Shown here: positions 1 through 11,893 of the stretch, piece by piece
How positions within the stretch are numbered: the stretch's first letter is position 1
Layout: each line of letters begins with the position of its first letter
The notes under the pieces: generated by a model
Databases searched by the model: none
Told to the model about the DNA's origin: nothing
What the model saw: only the letters and a program-made list of their open reading frames with translations
Made by a program: the position numbers and the translations under genes
NCBI GenBank assembly: GCA_034770075.1
Contig: CM068379.1
Coordinates: 42,911,130 to 42,975,129, forward strand
Length of the DNA stretch: 64,000 nucleotides
DNA from: Aralia elata
Taxonomy: Eukaryota > Streptophyta > Magnoliopsida > Apiales > Araliaceae
Direction of reading: 5' to 3'

Positions 1-2605
1 CCCTGTATTATCTGGTAGGGATAACACAGGTGCTTCACTAAGTTTCTTCTTCAACTCTAAGAAACTCTCTTCGCACTTATCTGTCCATACAAACTTCACA
101 GTCTTCCTTGTCAAATTTGTCAACGGTGTTGCTATCTTTGAAAAGTTCTGAATAAACCTCCGATAGTAACCTGCTAATCCCAAGAAACTTCGGACTTCTG
201 TCGGTGTCTTCGGTTGCTCCCAGTTTATTACTGCTTCTACCTTGGCAGGATCCACCGATACACCATCCTTGTCAATCACATGCCCCAAAAACTGCACTCT
301 TTGTAGCCAAAATTCACACTTGGAAAACTTTGCATACAACTTCTCCCTTCTCAGCGTTTCTAGGGCTATCCTTAAATGCTCGACGTGTTCCCCCTCCGTC
401 TTCGAGTAAACAAGAATGTCATCTATGAAAACGACGACAAATTTATCTAGGTTTTGCTTGAACACTCTGTTCATCATGTCCATAAATGCTGCTGGCGCAT
501 TCGTCAGCCCAAACGACATCACCAAAAACTCAAAGTGTCCATATCGAGTTCTGAATGCTGTCTTTGGAATATCCTCCTGCCTTACCTTCAGTTGGTGATA
601 TCCTGTCCTCAAGTCAATCTTTGAGAAGTATTTCGCTCCCTTTAATTGATCGAACAAATCATCAATTCTAGGCAACGAATACTTGTTCTTAATGGTAACC
701 TTATTCAATTCCCTGTAGTCAATACAAAGCCTTAACGATCCATCCTTCTTTTTCACGAACAATACTGGCGCTCCCCACGGAGATACACTCGGACAAATAT
801 ATCCTTTATCTAGCAGCTCCTGCAGTTGAACCATCAGTTCTTTCATCTCTACCGGTGCCATCCTGTACAGTGCCTTTGAGATCGGTGCGGTTCCCGGTAC
901 CAAGTCGATCACAAATTCCACTTCTCTATCCGGCGGTAAACCCGGTATCTCATCTGGGAAAACATCTGGAAATTCCCTTACTACAGGTATCTGACCCAAC
1001 TCACCCTCTACTCTTCGAGTATCAACCACGTGAGCCAAATAACCTATACAACCTTTCCTTAGCAATCTCCTAGCTTGCATCATCGTCAGACAACAAGATT
1101 GTCTAGGCGATTTACTACCGTAGAATACGACCTTCGACTTATTCGGAGTCTTTAGGTGTATACTTTTCTTCTGACAATCAATCATAGCCCCGTGACTAGA
1201 CAACCAATCCATCCCAAGAATTACATCAAATTCTCCTAGTCGTATCGGAACTAAATCTACGCTCAGTTTATACCCGTTTATCTCAGCACAACAATTTCTA
1301 TGGATGTATTCCACAGGAATAACTTCTTTATTAGCTACTTCCACATTCATTGGATTCTCTAATTTCTCACGAGGTAAGTTTAGCCGTTTAGCAAATTCAT
1401 CCGACACAAATGAACAGGTAGCTCCCGAATCAAATAATACATATGCATTAATATTATTGATCGAAATAATACCTGACACCACATCCTTTGATTCCATCGC
1501 ATCCTGCACTGTCATGTTGAAGGTGCGTGCTACTGGTCTGTTCTGCTGTGTTGGTCCTCCGATAGCCAACTTACTGTTGTTCCCTTGGTTAGCACTGCCT
1601 GCATCACTCTTCCTCTTTGGGCAATCCTTCTTCTGATGATCTGAAGCACCACAAGAAAAACAACTTCCTGCCTTCGCCTTTGGGCATTGTGGGGCAAAGT
1701 GCCCTGGTTGACCACAGTTGAAACAAACTCCTTTTCCTTTCATGCATTCTCCAAAGTGATTCCTTCCACATTTTTCGCATTTATTCCCCTTCTTTACATC
1801 CCCTCCAGATTTGCTTACTGTCATCTGACTGTCATTCCATCTTCTCTTATTTGGGTTACTTTCCCCACTGCTACCTTCCTTGTGACCATCATGACTCTTC
1901 TTCTTTTTCTGATCTTGGTTGTGCCTTGCCAAAGCTTCGCTTCCTCCCTCGGCAATGATTGCTTTCTCAAGTAACGTAGAAAATGTGTTGATCTGCAAAA
2001 CCGCAACCTTACTATACACCCAAGGTTTCAGTCCTTGTTCAAATCTCTTTGCCCGCCTAGCTTCGGTGTCCACCTGATATGGAGCAAACCTAGCTAACTC
2101 GTTAAATTTTGCGGCATACTCCGCAACTGACATGCTTCCTTGCTTTAGTTCCAGGAACTTTATCTCCATGCTTGCCTGCATGCTCGCTGGAAAGTAATTT
2201 TCAAAAAAATAGCTTCTTAAAACGAGCCCATGCAATCGTGCCTTCCCCGGCTCGACCTTTGTTCGCCTTCCACCAGTAATTTGCCTCACATTTCATCATG
2301 AAAGTGGCAAACGACGTCTTTTGTTCTTCGGCCACTCGTGCGACCTCGAAAACTTTCTCCATTTCTTCCACCCATGTCTGGGCTTCAATCGGGTCCGTAG
2401 TCCCACGAAACTCTGGTGGTCCTACTAATTTGAAGTCCTTAAAATTCGCCATGTGACTTCCTGGCTGATCAACTGCAGCGGCTTGTCCGCCCTGCATTGC
2501 TTCGGCTAACAAGTTCACAAAAGTCCTCATAGGGTCTGCCTAACCCCCCTCGTTATTCACTGACTCTTCCACCCTTATGTATCGGGGTTGTCTCCTCGGC
2601 GGCAT
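1..2605 (-). pseudogene. gag-pol: T1 gag-pol, nearly intact, truncated by window edge
   Basis: Encodes Gag, two CCHC zinc knuckles (about 1660-1770), aspartic protease with a DSG active site (about 1425) and reverse transcriptase with the FIDD catalytic box (about 420). RT ends at the window edge in the connection before RNase H. The start at 2605 is chosen because it matches the T2 gag start (MPxRRQP). Two lesions are visible: an in-frame TAG at 2542-2540, about 20 codons in, and a one-base frameshift at a run of seven A (T on the sense strand) at 2203-2209. I walked every codon from 2202 to 1 and found no stop (734 codons). It is the best preserved Tekay copy here; it would replicate through an RNA intermediate in virus-like particles. 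Confidence 0.9.
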
Positions 2606-3477
2606 TTTCTGTTTAATAGAAAAGACTTAATGTTATAATCCCATCACACCTTGTACGCATCTATTCTAGAGCGACAATAAAGCAACACACGTAACACAAA
2701 CGTTTATACTCATGTGCTAACGGTTAAAACGTCACACATGATTACTCTATAGCATACCGCTATGAATGACATCATCCATCCCTTCACACCACAAAATGGT
2801 GGGGATTTACTACTAACAACCACCCCGAACATATACTAAGGTTGGGGTTTACAAATACAATTCACATACTGCTAGGCACACAACAAAACAGTCTAACCAA
2901 GCCTACTGCGCCCCACAGCGCTAACATACTTTACCTGCCCCAACTGGGTCACCAACCCTCGACTCAAGGTGAGATGAGTATGTCCCTCTTCAACTGGATG
3001 ATGGTGCACACCATCCATCCACCTACTACTCGCCATGCTAAATGCATAGCTCATCCTATTCATCCTTCTCTAACTGGGTTCGTCGAGCCTCCACCTCTAC
3101 CTATAGGCTCGCTTCCCATTGCTCCGACTGCTCTAGTCTACTAATCCACTCAACATCTCTCGCCAAGAGGTGATGTAAGAGGGTACTCAACTAAGTAGGA
3201 GCTCACTGCCCCAACTCGACTGGCTAAACTCAGGCATCCTACAACCACAACAAAGACATCATAAACAACAAGATGTCAGTGCTACAATAAAATATATTCA
3301 TTGATAAAATGAAATGATATTTTATCATGCACAACTCGGCTCGATGGATTTCCACAATCCACCTCCAGACATGACCATCAAATGAATCTCCTTGATCCAT
3401 CACCTAGCGTACTCAATACGAGTTTAATACTAAGGTTATAACCTAGGTTTCACAAATCCTAAAGTTTATAACCTAAA
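2606..3477 (-). other. T1 untranslated leader between PBS and gag
   Basis: About 870 bases between the primer binding site and gag. I see no convincing reading frame on the sense strand. Unlike T2, it carries no counterpart of the extra coiled-coil frame found upstream of T2 gag. A frame on the opposite strand (2842-3144) has no recognisable features. Confidence 0.6.
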
Positions 3478-3489
3478 GCTCTGATACCA
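3478..3489 (-). other. T1 primer binding site (tRNA-iMet)
   Basis: On the minus strand TGGTATCAGAGC lies three bases inside the LTR end; it is complementary to the 3' end of initiator tRNA-Met and would prime minus-strand DNA synthesis. Confidence 0.93.
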
Positions 3490-3492
3490 ACC

Positions 3493-6400
3493 TGTGACAC
3501 CCCCAAATTCAGGTACCAATACCTCGAATTTGGTGCTCACGATAAAATGCATCCATACACCTCTAAACAACATAAATCAACAAATGCGGAATAAAATAAA
3601 CATATGTTGTTCATTACAAAAGGTTCACTACGGTCCCACGGTCTACAACCTTAAATAAATACATCGCAGAATACATTAATAATACAAAACTATTCCACGA
3701 TTACACAACGGGATAGTATATATAACTATTCCTTAAGCTTTCCTTTGCCTTTGTCCGCTTTGGAACTCCCCGGCTTAACTGCAATAGGTTCATGATATAG
3801 CAAGGGTGAGCAACTACTTTGCTCAGCAAGTTTAAAAGCAAGAATGAAGATATATCATGAATGAATAAGAATAATAGCTACATAGATCAACAATTTATGA
3901 ACATTGATGAAATACCTGAAATGACATAATCAAGGTTCAAATTAAACAATGAATAATGATTATTTACTGCTGAGTGGTCCAACCGACCATGAACTTTTGG
4001 CCAAAGAGTCGATCATTCGACTAACTCTTTTAAAACCTGGCCCCGTCAGTTGTACTCGAGGGGATCAGCCTCTCGTACACCATGTATATGCATAACATTT
4101 AACTCTGACTGCATCGAATAACTGACACATTATAATCCCCTAATAAGGGTTGCTCTCTCAGTCCAAGAATCCGCACCAACAATCGGTTTGGATAGCTTTT
4201 AAAATAATAATCTGTACATGTCTAACCGAAGCAAATGGCGTAGACTATCTCCTTAAACAGTTCATGAATGAAGAACTTAAACGTTTAACAATCCAACAAT
4301 AGATAATGAATTCAAATGCATAAGCTGCGAATATCAATAATTATCTTGGAGGTGGAGTAATTGACAATAATTAATCCACTAATATGATTCAAAAGTAATA
4401 ACTCAATTTGAGTCATGAAATTTGCAACAATATACAACCTGTATAAAATATGAAACCTGCTCAAAATATAATTCGAGTAAGGTTAAGGAAAACTTGCCCA
4501 ACACAAGGGTTAGACAAGCGTTAGGAAACTTGCATTCAATATGTAGAAAAAATGAAGTTAGGGAACTTGCCCAACGCAAGGGTTAGACAAGCGTTGGGGA
4601 AACTTGCCTGAAGCGCTGCTACAATATTACAACACACGCTCCTTAATGTCCTACACAATTAAGTACATATTCACATAACAATTAGTCACATACTGGATAC
4701 TAAATAATGGTTTATTACTACTCTATAATGTTTCATTCTTATAAGAAACAAAATATTAAATAAGATTATACATACAAGTTACAGCGTTATGACGCTTGCG
4801 CGTCCGCACGCCAACCTCGCCTATTCGAATGCCCAAGCGACACGCATTGCGTACGTCTAGCACACACATTCGATTTATCTAATACTCATTGCTTAATGCT
4901 AAGTATCATTATAATTCATAACATTCATGTTTTAGGATTTAGAACAATGTCGTTATTGTCGGAAGCATTACATGTTGCACACGCGCTTGACCGACCCCCT
5001 TCTGTTTACACAATAGCCCTAAAAACGGTCAATATCAAAATTACTCCAGGTAGTAAATTTCAATTCTAATTAATTGAAGTTATAGATCTATCTCTAAGCT
5101 TTCCGGATCATCTTGAATCATCCAATTTGGAGTTTATATGAGAAAGTTAGGTCCGTTTTACTAAAGGAGGTCTGCATCGCATAACGAGCTCGCCCCGGAG
5201 TGCTTCTGCTCGCCCCAAAGTGCTTCTCCTCGCCCCAGAGGGCTTGTGCTCGCCCCAGAGGGCTTGTGCTCGCCCTAGAGGGTGTGTGCTCGCCCCGGAG
5301 CTTCCTCTCCTCGCCCTCCTCTTGATGAGCTCGCCCACCTCTCCGATGAGCTTGCCCATGAGCTCGCCCACCTTTTTGATGAGCTCGCCCACCTCTCCGA
5401 TGAGCTTGCCCATGAGCTCGCCCACCTTTTTGATGAGCTCGCCCACCTCTCCGATGAGCTTGCCCATGAGCTCGCCCACCTTATGATGAGCTCGCCCTAA
5501 GCCAAATGAGCTCGCCTCCTCTCTGTCGAGCTCGCCTAGACCAAATGAGCTCGCCTCCTCTCTGTCGAGCTCTCCTAGACCAAATGAGCTCGCCTCCTCT
5601 CTGTCGAGCTCTCCTAGACCAAATGAGCTCGCCCCCGAAGGGCTGAGCTCGCCCTTAGGCCAAATGAGCTCTCCCCCGAAGGGCTGAGCTCGCCCCTAGG
5701 CCAATGAGCTCGCCCCTTCCGAAGGGCTCCTCTTTGTCGAGCTCGCCAACAATCCCTGTTTTGGCACACAAACTTCAAACTTTCGTAATTTCTTCGTTAC
5801 AACTCGGAATTAGGCCATTTTAGAGGCTATGGAAAGCTTACAACATGAACCATAAGACTCCTATAGATTCATACACATATATCATTAACCAAAATTATAA
5901 AACATGAAAATATCTACGATGGTCCTTTAAATTCGTCCAACAGTCCATGTTCTTATTCAACAGTTCATTGCTCTTGCTCCATTAAGCCAAGGTAAGGATT
6001 TCTTTCATTTTTGTTCCACTTTGATGTTGTTAATAGCTTACATAGTCTCTTAACAACATTTACAAACATCCAAAATAAATAATAACAACGAGAATCGCAG
6101 CAATAACTCAAACCCATCAACAGAAGCTTAAAAGTTCCAAAAACCATAAAAACTTAGAAACTCTCAACCAAATTAGTTGGGATGGGTTTAGGTTGATGGT
6201 TTACCTCTTGTAATCCCTGTAAGATGCTAGAGAACTTGCTAGGCTTGGCTTGAGACTCTTTTTCTTCCTTCCTTGCTGCACCCGAGCCTCTCCTCCTCTC
6301 CTTTTTCCTTCACCCGCTGCTCCTTCCTCTCGAGCTTCTTCTTTCTTCTTCCCTTGCTGCACCCGAGCCTCTTGCCCCCCCACTAGCTCTCTCTTTCTGT

Positions 6401-7283
6401 GTGCTTGATAATGGGTTGAAGTTTGAATTAGGTAGAGAAGAGGGGAACCAATGGGGCTTAGTCCTTCTTCCTTTGCACTCTCACTCTACTTGCAGCAACA
6501 AGGGAAAGGATGATGGATATGATCAGATGTGCAAGGAGGAGGAGGTGAAGGACTTGGTGGGTGACTTCGGGAGATGGGGGAAATGGTTGCGCGACCCGAG
6601 CTCCGTTGGAATAATTCTCAAGAAGGAATGTTTGGCATTAGGGATTATCCATGCATTGTGCTTGGCACAATGCCACCATCAGCCGACACTCCCTCCATTC
6701 TCTCCTTTGATTGGTCCAAAGAGTTAGATGGTTCCCCATATCAGAAACACACAAACTAATACACCCATTTGGTCTCTCCCATGCCCGAATACTCCCTCAT
6801 TTGTACCCAATTTGCTCAATAACTCTACCCATAATTAAAACGGGTACTCCCATAAATTATTGGGACGCATAAAAATAATTATTATGGGATTTGTCCATTT
6901 ATTCGGAACACCCATATAATACATTTCGGATACGGATAAAATCACGTATCAGCCCAAATAAAATTTTCGACGCTTGGAAAAATTATTCGTACGTATACAC
7001 ATATTTATGAAATTTATTAAAATCGAAAAAGACACAAAAATAACTGGCATGAATAGTGCCTCGGGAAATGTGCCCCGTGAATAGTGATTTAGCGACGCTA
7101 CGCGAAATCAATTATTCACTTAAACAAAACTGCAACACGTAAAATTTCATGCATCCACATAATCCAGGTTGTCACGCAACCCTTTTACACGTAACACAAA
7201 TATAATATTAATAAAAGATAAAATATTCATTAATATTCAAAAATTCGAATTACAAGGAAATTTCAGAATTCCCGGTCGTTACA
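3493..7283 (-). repeat. T1 5' LTR (3791 bp)
   Basis: On the minus strand it begins TGTAACGACCGG at 7283 and ends GGGGGTGTCACA at 3493, next to the primer binding site. The end matches that of the T2 LTR (GGGGGTGTCACA), which supports both the boundary and the family. It is about 1 kb longer than the T2 LTRs, part of which is the tandem GAGCTCGCC array. Only one LTR is in the window, so its length and age cannot be checked against a partner. Confidence 0.88.
5186..5755. repeat. GAGCTCGCC tandem array inside the T1 LTR
   Basis: About 570 bases in which GAGCTCGCC or CTCGCCCC recurs every 12-30 bases. Higher-order units are visible: a roughly 54-bp unit repeated two and a half times (about 5345-5488), a roughly 39-bp unit three times (about 5502-5616) and a roughly 41-bp unit (about 5616-5700). 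It is much more GC-rich than its flanks. Open frames across it on both strands come from the 3n unit length and are not taken as genes. Confidence 0.88.
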
Positions 7284-8068
7284 GTTTTGGTCATGTGAAG
7301 TTAAATCAAACCATACCATCCTAAATTGAAAATTTGAAATTAATGAAGCTAATTCAACTGATATACAAACCTAGTGAGGAAATGTTGTTACTTTGTCTTT
7401 TGGGTTTCCATGTGAATAGAATGCCTATTCTGCCCCTCCCTTGCATTCGAGCAGTATTATAGCATCACGTCCCTCCCTTGTGCAAGCATCTTTGAATGTG
7501 TTCTCTTAGTGATTCGATTTTAACATTTAAAGCTGTCCTTTTTCTTTGATTGATTTTCAGATTGTTTTCAGGAGTTGACCACCATGACTGACTGGTGTAT
7601 GCTTATAATTTGTGGACAACAATAATTGAACTAGTTCACCCTTTTTTCCTTACTAATAATATGATCGAGCACTCGTTGTTTACTCATGTTTTACATTTTA
7701 TTCTCGCTTAATTCCTTACAATTCTAATGACCTGTAGTTCTTATGTTTTCTCAGTCATTACTTTGTGATCCAAACCCCCCGAAGTAGCTCGTATGTTCAG
7801 TGAAAACAAGTGCGAGTACAACCGAAGAGTGCGTGATTCGAAATAGTAGAGCTGAGCTGAGCTGGACAGCTGACTGAATCTTGATTAAGCGCTGCCCACA
7901 TCTATGGTTGAACCTGAAATAGGTTGGAGGTAGTGTCAATGTGGGGTTAATCTTACAATTGGTATTAGTTTCTTATTGAATATTGTATATATGTGTACTA
8001 ACCGTCGTAAACAATTCAAAACAAAATTAAAATGTGGTTCCAATTACTAAGAAAGTATTTTGGTTTAA
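7284..8068. other. Unassigned sequence right of T1
   Basis: About 785 bases with no LTR, no convincing reading frame and no RNA gene that I can recognise. Pyrimidine-rich tracts ending in CAG (about 7550-7560 and 7740-7750) could be old splice acceptors of the phototropin fragment downstream, but the sequence after them does not translate into phototropin-like residues. Confidence 0.5.

Positions 8069-8118
<50 letters not shown>
8069..8118. repeat. Compound microsatellite (AT)12(GT)13
   Basis: Twelve AT units (8069-8092) followed directly by thirteen GT units (8093-8118), just upstream of the first phototropin-like exon. Confidence 0.97.
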
Positions 8119-8126
8119 ATTTATAG

Positions 8127-8748
8127 GTTTATTAAGAAAAATCGAGCTAGTGAAGTCAGTTTGATAATGGACTACTTGGTGGAGATGATGACGAAAGTGA
8201 TGATGAGAACGACCGCCCCGACAGTTTGGATGACAAAGTAAGGAAGAAAGAAATGAGAAAGGGTATTGATCTTGCTACTACCCTTTAATGTATTGAGAAA
8301 AACTTTGTCATCACCGATCCAAGGTTGCCTGATAATCCCATTGTAAGTAGTTAATTTCATGCTTATTTTTAATTTTATACTAAAGAAATCTGTGCTCAAT
8401 TGTCCTTAGATTAAAAACAATAGTCAAGACTCTAATACGTACTTCGTACGCACATAATGATATAAAATTATGTAGAACAGTACATGTATTATGTACAACA
8501 ATCCTTAAAGTAAGGATTCTGAACATTTTTTTTGTCAGGATTGCTGAGTTCCCACGACTCTTTATTTCTTTAACCAAGTGATATGATTTGTTTATTATGA
8601 GATACTAACGAAAAAGGAAAATGCCAAATATATAGTTTTTCGAATTTGTATGGTACTAATCACTTGCAAATTTTCAGATATTTGCATCTGATAGCTTCTT
8701 GGAGTTGACAGAGTATAGTCGTGAAGAAATCTTGGGAAGAATTTGCAG
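8127..8748 (+). pseudogene. Phototropin LOV2-region gene fragment, two exons with intron
   Basis: Two blocks match phototropin blue-light receptor kinases just before and in the LOV2 domain. Exon A, legible in one frame from 8160 to 8342, gives an acidic stretch then DDKVRKKEMRKGIDL and KNFVITDPRLPDNPI. An intron runs from GTAAGT (8343) to CAG (8677). Exon B (8678-8748) gives IFASDSFLELTEYSREEILG and is followed by GTGAG. Phases are consistent (0 after exon A, 2 after exon B), so this is a genomic copy and not a retrocopy. It is dead: an in-frame TAA lies at 8286-8288, frame is lost upstream of 8160, and the Asn of the flavin-site GRNCR motif is Ile. No kinase or LOV1 sequence is present. PHOT1 versus PHOT2 origin is not resolved. 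Confidence 0.85.
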
Positions 8749-9446
8749 GTGAGATTTGAGATTCTGCACTTATATGTGTTTTTTAGAATGGCTATTATGA
8801 ATTAGTGGGTATTTATTTTGAAATATGGCACACATAGGTATGCTTGAATGGTTCTTGACTACCTCTTCTTTTATGTTTGTATTATGTGAAAGTATTTTGT
8901 TTGTCAAATATTTTATTTTTTCTCTTTTTGTGTGGTGAATGATATTTCCACAAGTTAAATTATATTCCATTTTTTTGGTCTCTTTAATGAAGAGTAATAT
9001 GTTCTTGTCAAGGTCATCATCCTCTGCGGGACTGGAACCGCCTGTGATCAGAACAAGTCAACAAGTGAATGCAAAAAACAAGTCAACAAGTGAATGCCAA
9101 AAGAATAAAAATTGAGTAGAGACAGCCTTCAACATAGAAAATCGAGCAAGTCAGAGAAAAGATGATTGAATTAGATTTTGTTAGCTCAGATTTGAGCCGA
9201 TAGAAATTTTGGGTGGGCTTGCTCTTGGTTGGGGTTGGGGTTGGGAGTGGCTGTTATTTTCTTTGAAAAGTAGACCGTTTTGTAATGACTTTCATCCACT
9301 ACAGCATGCTAGACACTTTTTTTGATGGTTAATTGTAAAGATAATGAATGATTATGTAGTGGATGATTTTATTAAGTTAATAATATTTTAGTTTTTTGTA
9401 TTTTTGCCATTATTTGCAATGGGGACATTGAGCTAGCCAGGTACAC
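8749..9446. other. Unassigned sequence with a short tandem repeat
   Basis: Probably starts in the next phototropin intron (GTGAG at 8749), but I find no following LOV2 exon. A roughly 25-base unit containing aacaagtcaacaagtgaatgc is repeated twice at about 9052-9105. A G/T-rich tract at about 9217-9250 is not telomeric repeat. No gene seen. Confidence 0.5.
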
Positions 9447-10268
9447 AAAAATAATGTCAAATTTTGATTTGGCAACAATATAATTCGTTACCAAAGCATT
9501 GAACAAGTTTTAATATAGCAACAATTTTTTATACATTTAGCAACAAATTTTCGTTGCTAATGGCATTAAAAATATAATATTTGGCAACGAAAAATTAACC
9601 TAATAACAACGGAGAGGATAATGTTACTAATACAAAAATAAAAGGTAATATTTTTTATCGTTGCAAATCATATCAACTTTCATTGCACGTATAAAGAAAC
9701 GACAACATATAATGTCGTTGCTAATCGACGACTTTCGTTGCTATTGAAAAATAACCAGCAACAAACATTTTCGTTGCTGATTCAGCATAATGTCGTCAAA
9801 TAATATAATCAGCAACGAAGATCGTTGCTAAAAAGTTTACATTCCGCAACGAAAGCAAGCTTAGGCAACAATTTTCATAATTTACTGCAACGAAAAATGT
9901 CGTTGCAAAATGGTGTCAATTGCAACGAAAATGCATGGCGTTGCAAAAAAAAAAAGAGTTCATTTCGTTGCCAATTAGCAGGCTTTTGCAACGAAATGGG
10001 GTTTTTAGCAACGAAATTTTAATTATTCTGCAACAATACATTTTGTTGCTAAAGGATCGATGTCTCTGTACGAAAGCCAAATGTCGTTGCAAAATGTATT
10101 ACTTTTGGCAACGAAAAAAATACGTTCGCTGCGGAACAATTAGCAACGCTCATTGCGCAACGAAAGACGCAACGACAGTAAAGTCGTTCCCAAAACCCTT
10201 TTGCAACGAAATTTGACACCTTTAGCAACGAAAATCGGTTGTTGTTGAAGCCTCATTTTTTTGTAGTG
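9447..10268. mobile_element. Terminal region of a probable CACTA DNA transposon
   Basis: Dense copies of GCAACGAAA and its inverse TTTCGTTGC in both orientations (more than twenty across 9460-10235), the usual appearance of CACTA subterminal repeats, which bind the transposase. The stretch ends in TTTTTTTGTAGTG at 10268, the inverse complement of a CACTACAAAAAAA terminus. No transposase reading frame is present and no convincing opposite terminus was found, so this is a non-autonomous copy or an isolated end. Confidence 0.7.
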
Positions 10269-10566
10269 AATATAGTAATCATATTTTTGTAAATAATCAT
10301 ATATCTTTAATATAAAAATTAATTTATTAACAAAATATAATTTATAATTGACAACTATTTCTTTAATAAGAAATTTACTTGAAACCATATATGAAATAAA
10401 TATATATGTACATATACATATCACATATTCACATTCATTTTCTTGCACACATTCCCATGCTTGGTTTAATATATAATAAAAATAATTTTATTAAAAAAAA
10501 AAATCATACGTAAAATTTCTTATTTTAATTATATCAAAAATCTTGGGTTATTACAGCCGGGCATGT
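10269..10566. other. AT-rich spacer before A1
   Basis: About 300 bases, very AT-rich, with no gene or repeat that I recognise. It forms the left flank of the A1 insertion. Confidence 0.6.
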
Positions 10567-11887
10567 TGATGAGTGGGTTAAATACCTACAAATTCGGTAT
10601 TCTTTACCTTAAAATATTGTTATTTCTCGGGTTTGTGTATGTTCTTTTTATGTTTTTATGTTCAATTTATAGGTAATGGCAAGGATGGGTTTGGCTGCTG
10701 AAAAAGGAGCAAGTTTTAGGGATTCTGCATATGCAGCTCGAGGCACGCCGGTTTTGTGCTAGGACGAGCACGGGGCGCGCCAAGCTCACTGATATGTCTG
10801 CATATCAGGCGCGGGGCGCGCTGTTTGAAGAGGAAACTAGGCGTGGGGCAAGCCAGTCACGCGGATTGGTTGTTGATTTCATTTCCAAAATTCCAAATTT
10901 AGCTAGAATAGGATGGCTAGTTACCTAATATATTAGGGTTTCCATGTAAGCTATAAATACTTCATTATAATTTGGATTGGATATATCACTTTTGATGGGA
11001 ATTCATTGAGAGCCACTTCTATTGGAACTTGGATATTTTATTAGAGAGCGCGACGAGACGGAGATTGAAACTACAGAGACTGGAGTTCCTAGATAGAGTT
11101 TTTCTTCTACTCGTAATTTCATTATCTGTACTGGAGATGTTATTTAATATTAATCTTTCTGTTTCTATCATGATGATGAACTAATTTTCTAATTAGGAAT
11201 ACAATGGAACCTTTTGCAAAACAGTAACTTAATTATTTTTATTCTCATTTATTGATTCTATTGAGTTGATTATTGTATTTTATGCTTAATTAAATAAATA
11301 TTTGGCCAACAATTAATCTGATATCTTTGATGGAATTGAAAGAGGAAATCTTAGATTAGATCTGAATATAATAACACATGAATTTGTTGATTCTTATTAA
11401 GGATGACATTATATGAGACGAAAGTACTTATATGCCATGTGCGACTTTGTTAGGAGTTTGTGCTTAATGAATCTATTTTACGTATCTTGCATGAAAATAA
11501 CAAAATAACTAAAATAGGTGTCTTTTTATTAATCATTGAAAGATGTTAATAAATTTTTAGGCAATCCTAGTTGGCAACTCATTGAATTAATTAAGTGGGA
11601 ATAAAATAAGGCAATTATTGTAGAGCAATTGGAAAAATTGTATTCCTAAGTTTTAATCATCTGGTGATCAATAATTGTTAGTTAAGTTAGTTTTTATTTT
11701 TAATCAAACAAAATTTCATAAATCAATTGAGGTGACTGTTTAATTAGATTTAACTTGGTAAAAATCTGGTAATTAGAGTAATTGTTAGTAACTGTTCTCT
11801 GTGGGTTCGACACTCGTATTTACTTCTATATTACTTGCTTGACCGTGTATACTTGCGCATATTTGTCATTATATAAATCGGACAATA
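10567..11887 (+). repeat. A1 5' LTR (1321 bp)
   Basis: Begins TGATGAG as do the A2 and M LTRs and ends GACAATA directly before AGTTTTTGGCGCC. The A2 LTR ends GACAACA at the same point, so the CA terminus is mutated here. A TATA box (TATAAATA, 10952-10959) sits in the middle and a GC-rich island with GGCGCGCC (10774-10781) lies upstream of it. Confidence 0.88.
10952..10959 (+). promoter_or_regulatory. A1 LTR TATA box
   Basis: TATAAATA in the LTR, at the position corresponding to the TATA box of the A2 LTRs; it would set the start of the genomic RNA about 30 bases downstream. Confidence 0.7.
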
Positions 11888-11893
11888 AGTTTT

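Larger units (their letters stand above)
1..7283 (-). mobile_element. T1: Ty3/gypsy Tekay-type chromovirus, 5' portion
   Basis: Minus-strand LTR retrotransposon running off the left edge. Reading right to left it has a 5' LTR (7283-3493), a primer binding site for initiator tRNA-Met (3489-3478), an untranslated leader, then gag-pol from 2605 to the edge. RT and Gag residues resemble the Tekay/Del chromoviruses and the second Tekay element of this window (T2). The 3' half (RNase H, integrase, chromodomain, 3' LTR) lies outside, so the target duplication cannot be checked; the right flank would begin with gtttt at 7284. Confidence 0.93.

Noticed and set aside
204..1974. Several plus-strand frames of 60-110 codons
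   Set aside because: They lie antisense to the intact T1 pol frame and are explained by it.
5147..5486. Repetitive open frames on both strands (GELMGKLIGEV-type repeats and a Ser/Pro-rich frame)
   Set aside because: They run through the tandem array, whose unit lengths are multiples of three; both strands are open and no start context or family resemblance exists.
6201..6383. Minus-strand Glu/Lys/Gly-rich frame inside the T1 LTR
   Set aside because: Purine-rich direct repeat (GAGGCTCGGGTGCAGCAAGG twice); no sign of a protein family.
9217..9250. GGTTGGGGTTGGGG, telomere-like
   Set aside because: Plant telomere repeat is TTTAGGG; this is only a short irregular G/T tract.
7284..9446. Further phototropin exons (LOV1, rest of LOV2, kinase)
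   Set aside because: I searched both sides by eye and found no matching residues; only the two blocks at 8160-8342 and 8678-8748 are supported.
9297..10268. A complete 972-bp CACTA element starting at CACTACAGCATGC (9297)
   Set aside because: Only about seven bases match the right terminus, subterminal repeats do not begin until about 9460, and flanking triplets (atc, aat) do not match.
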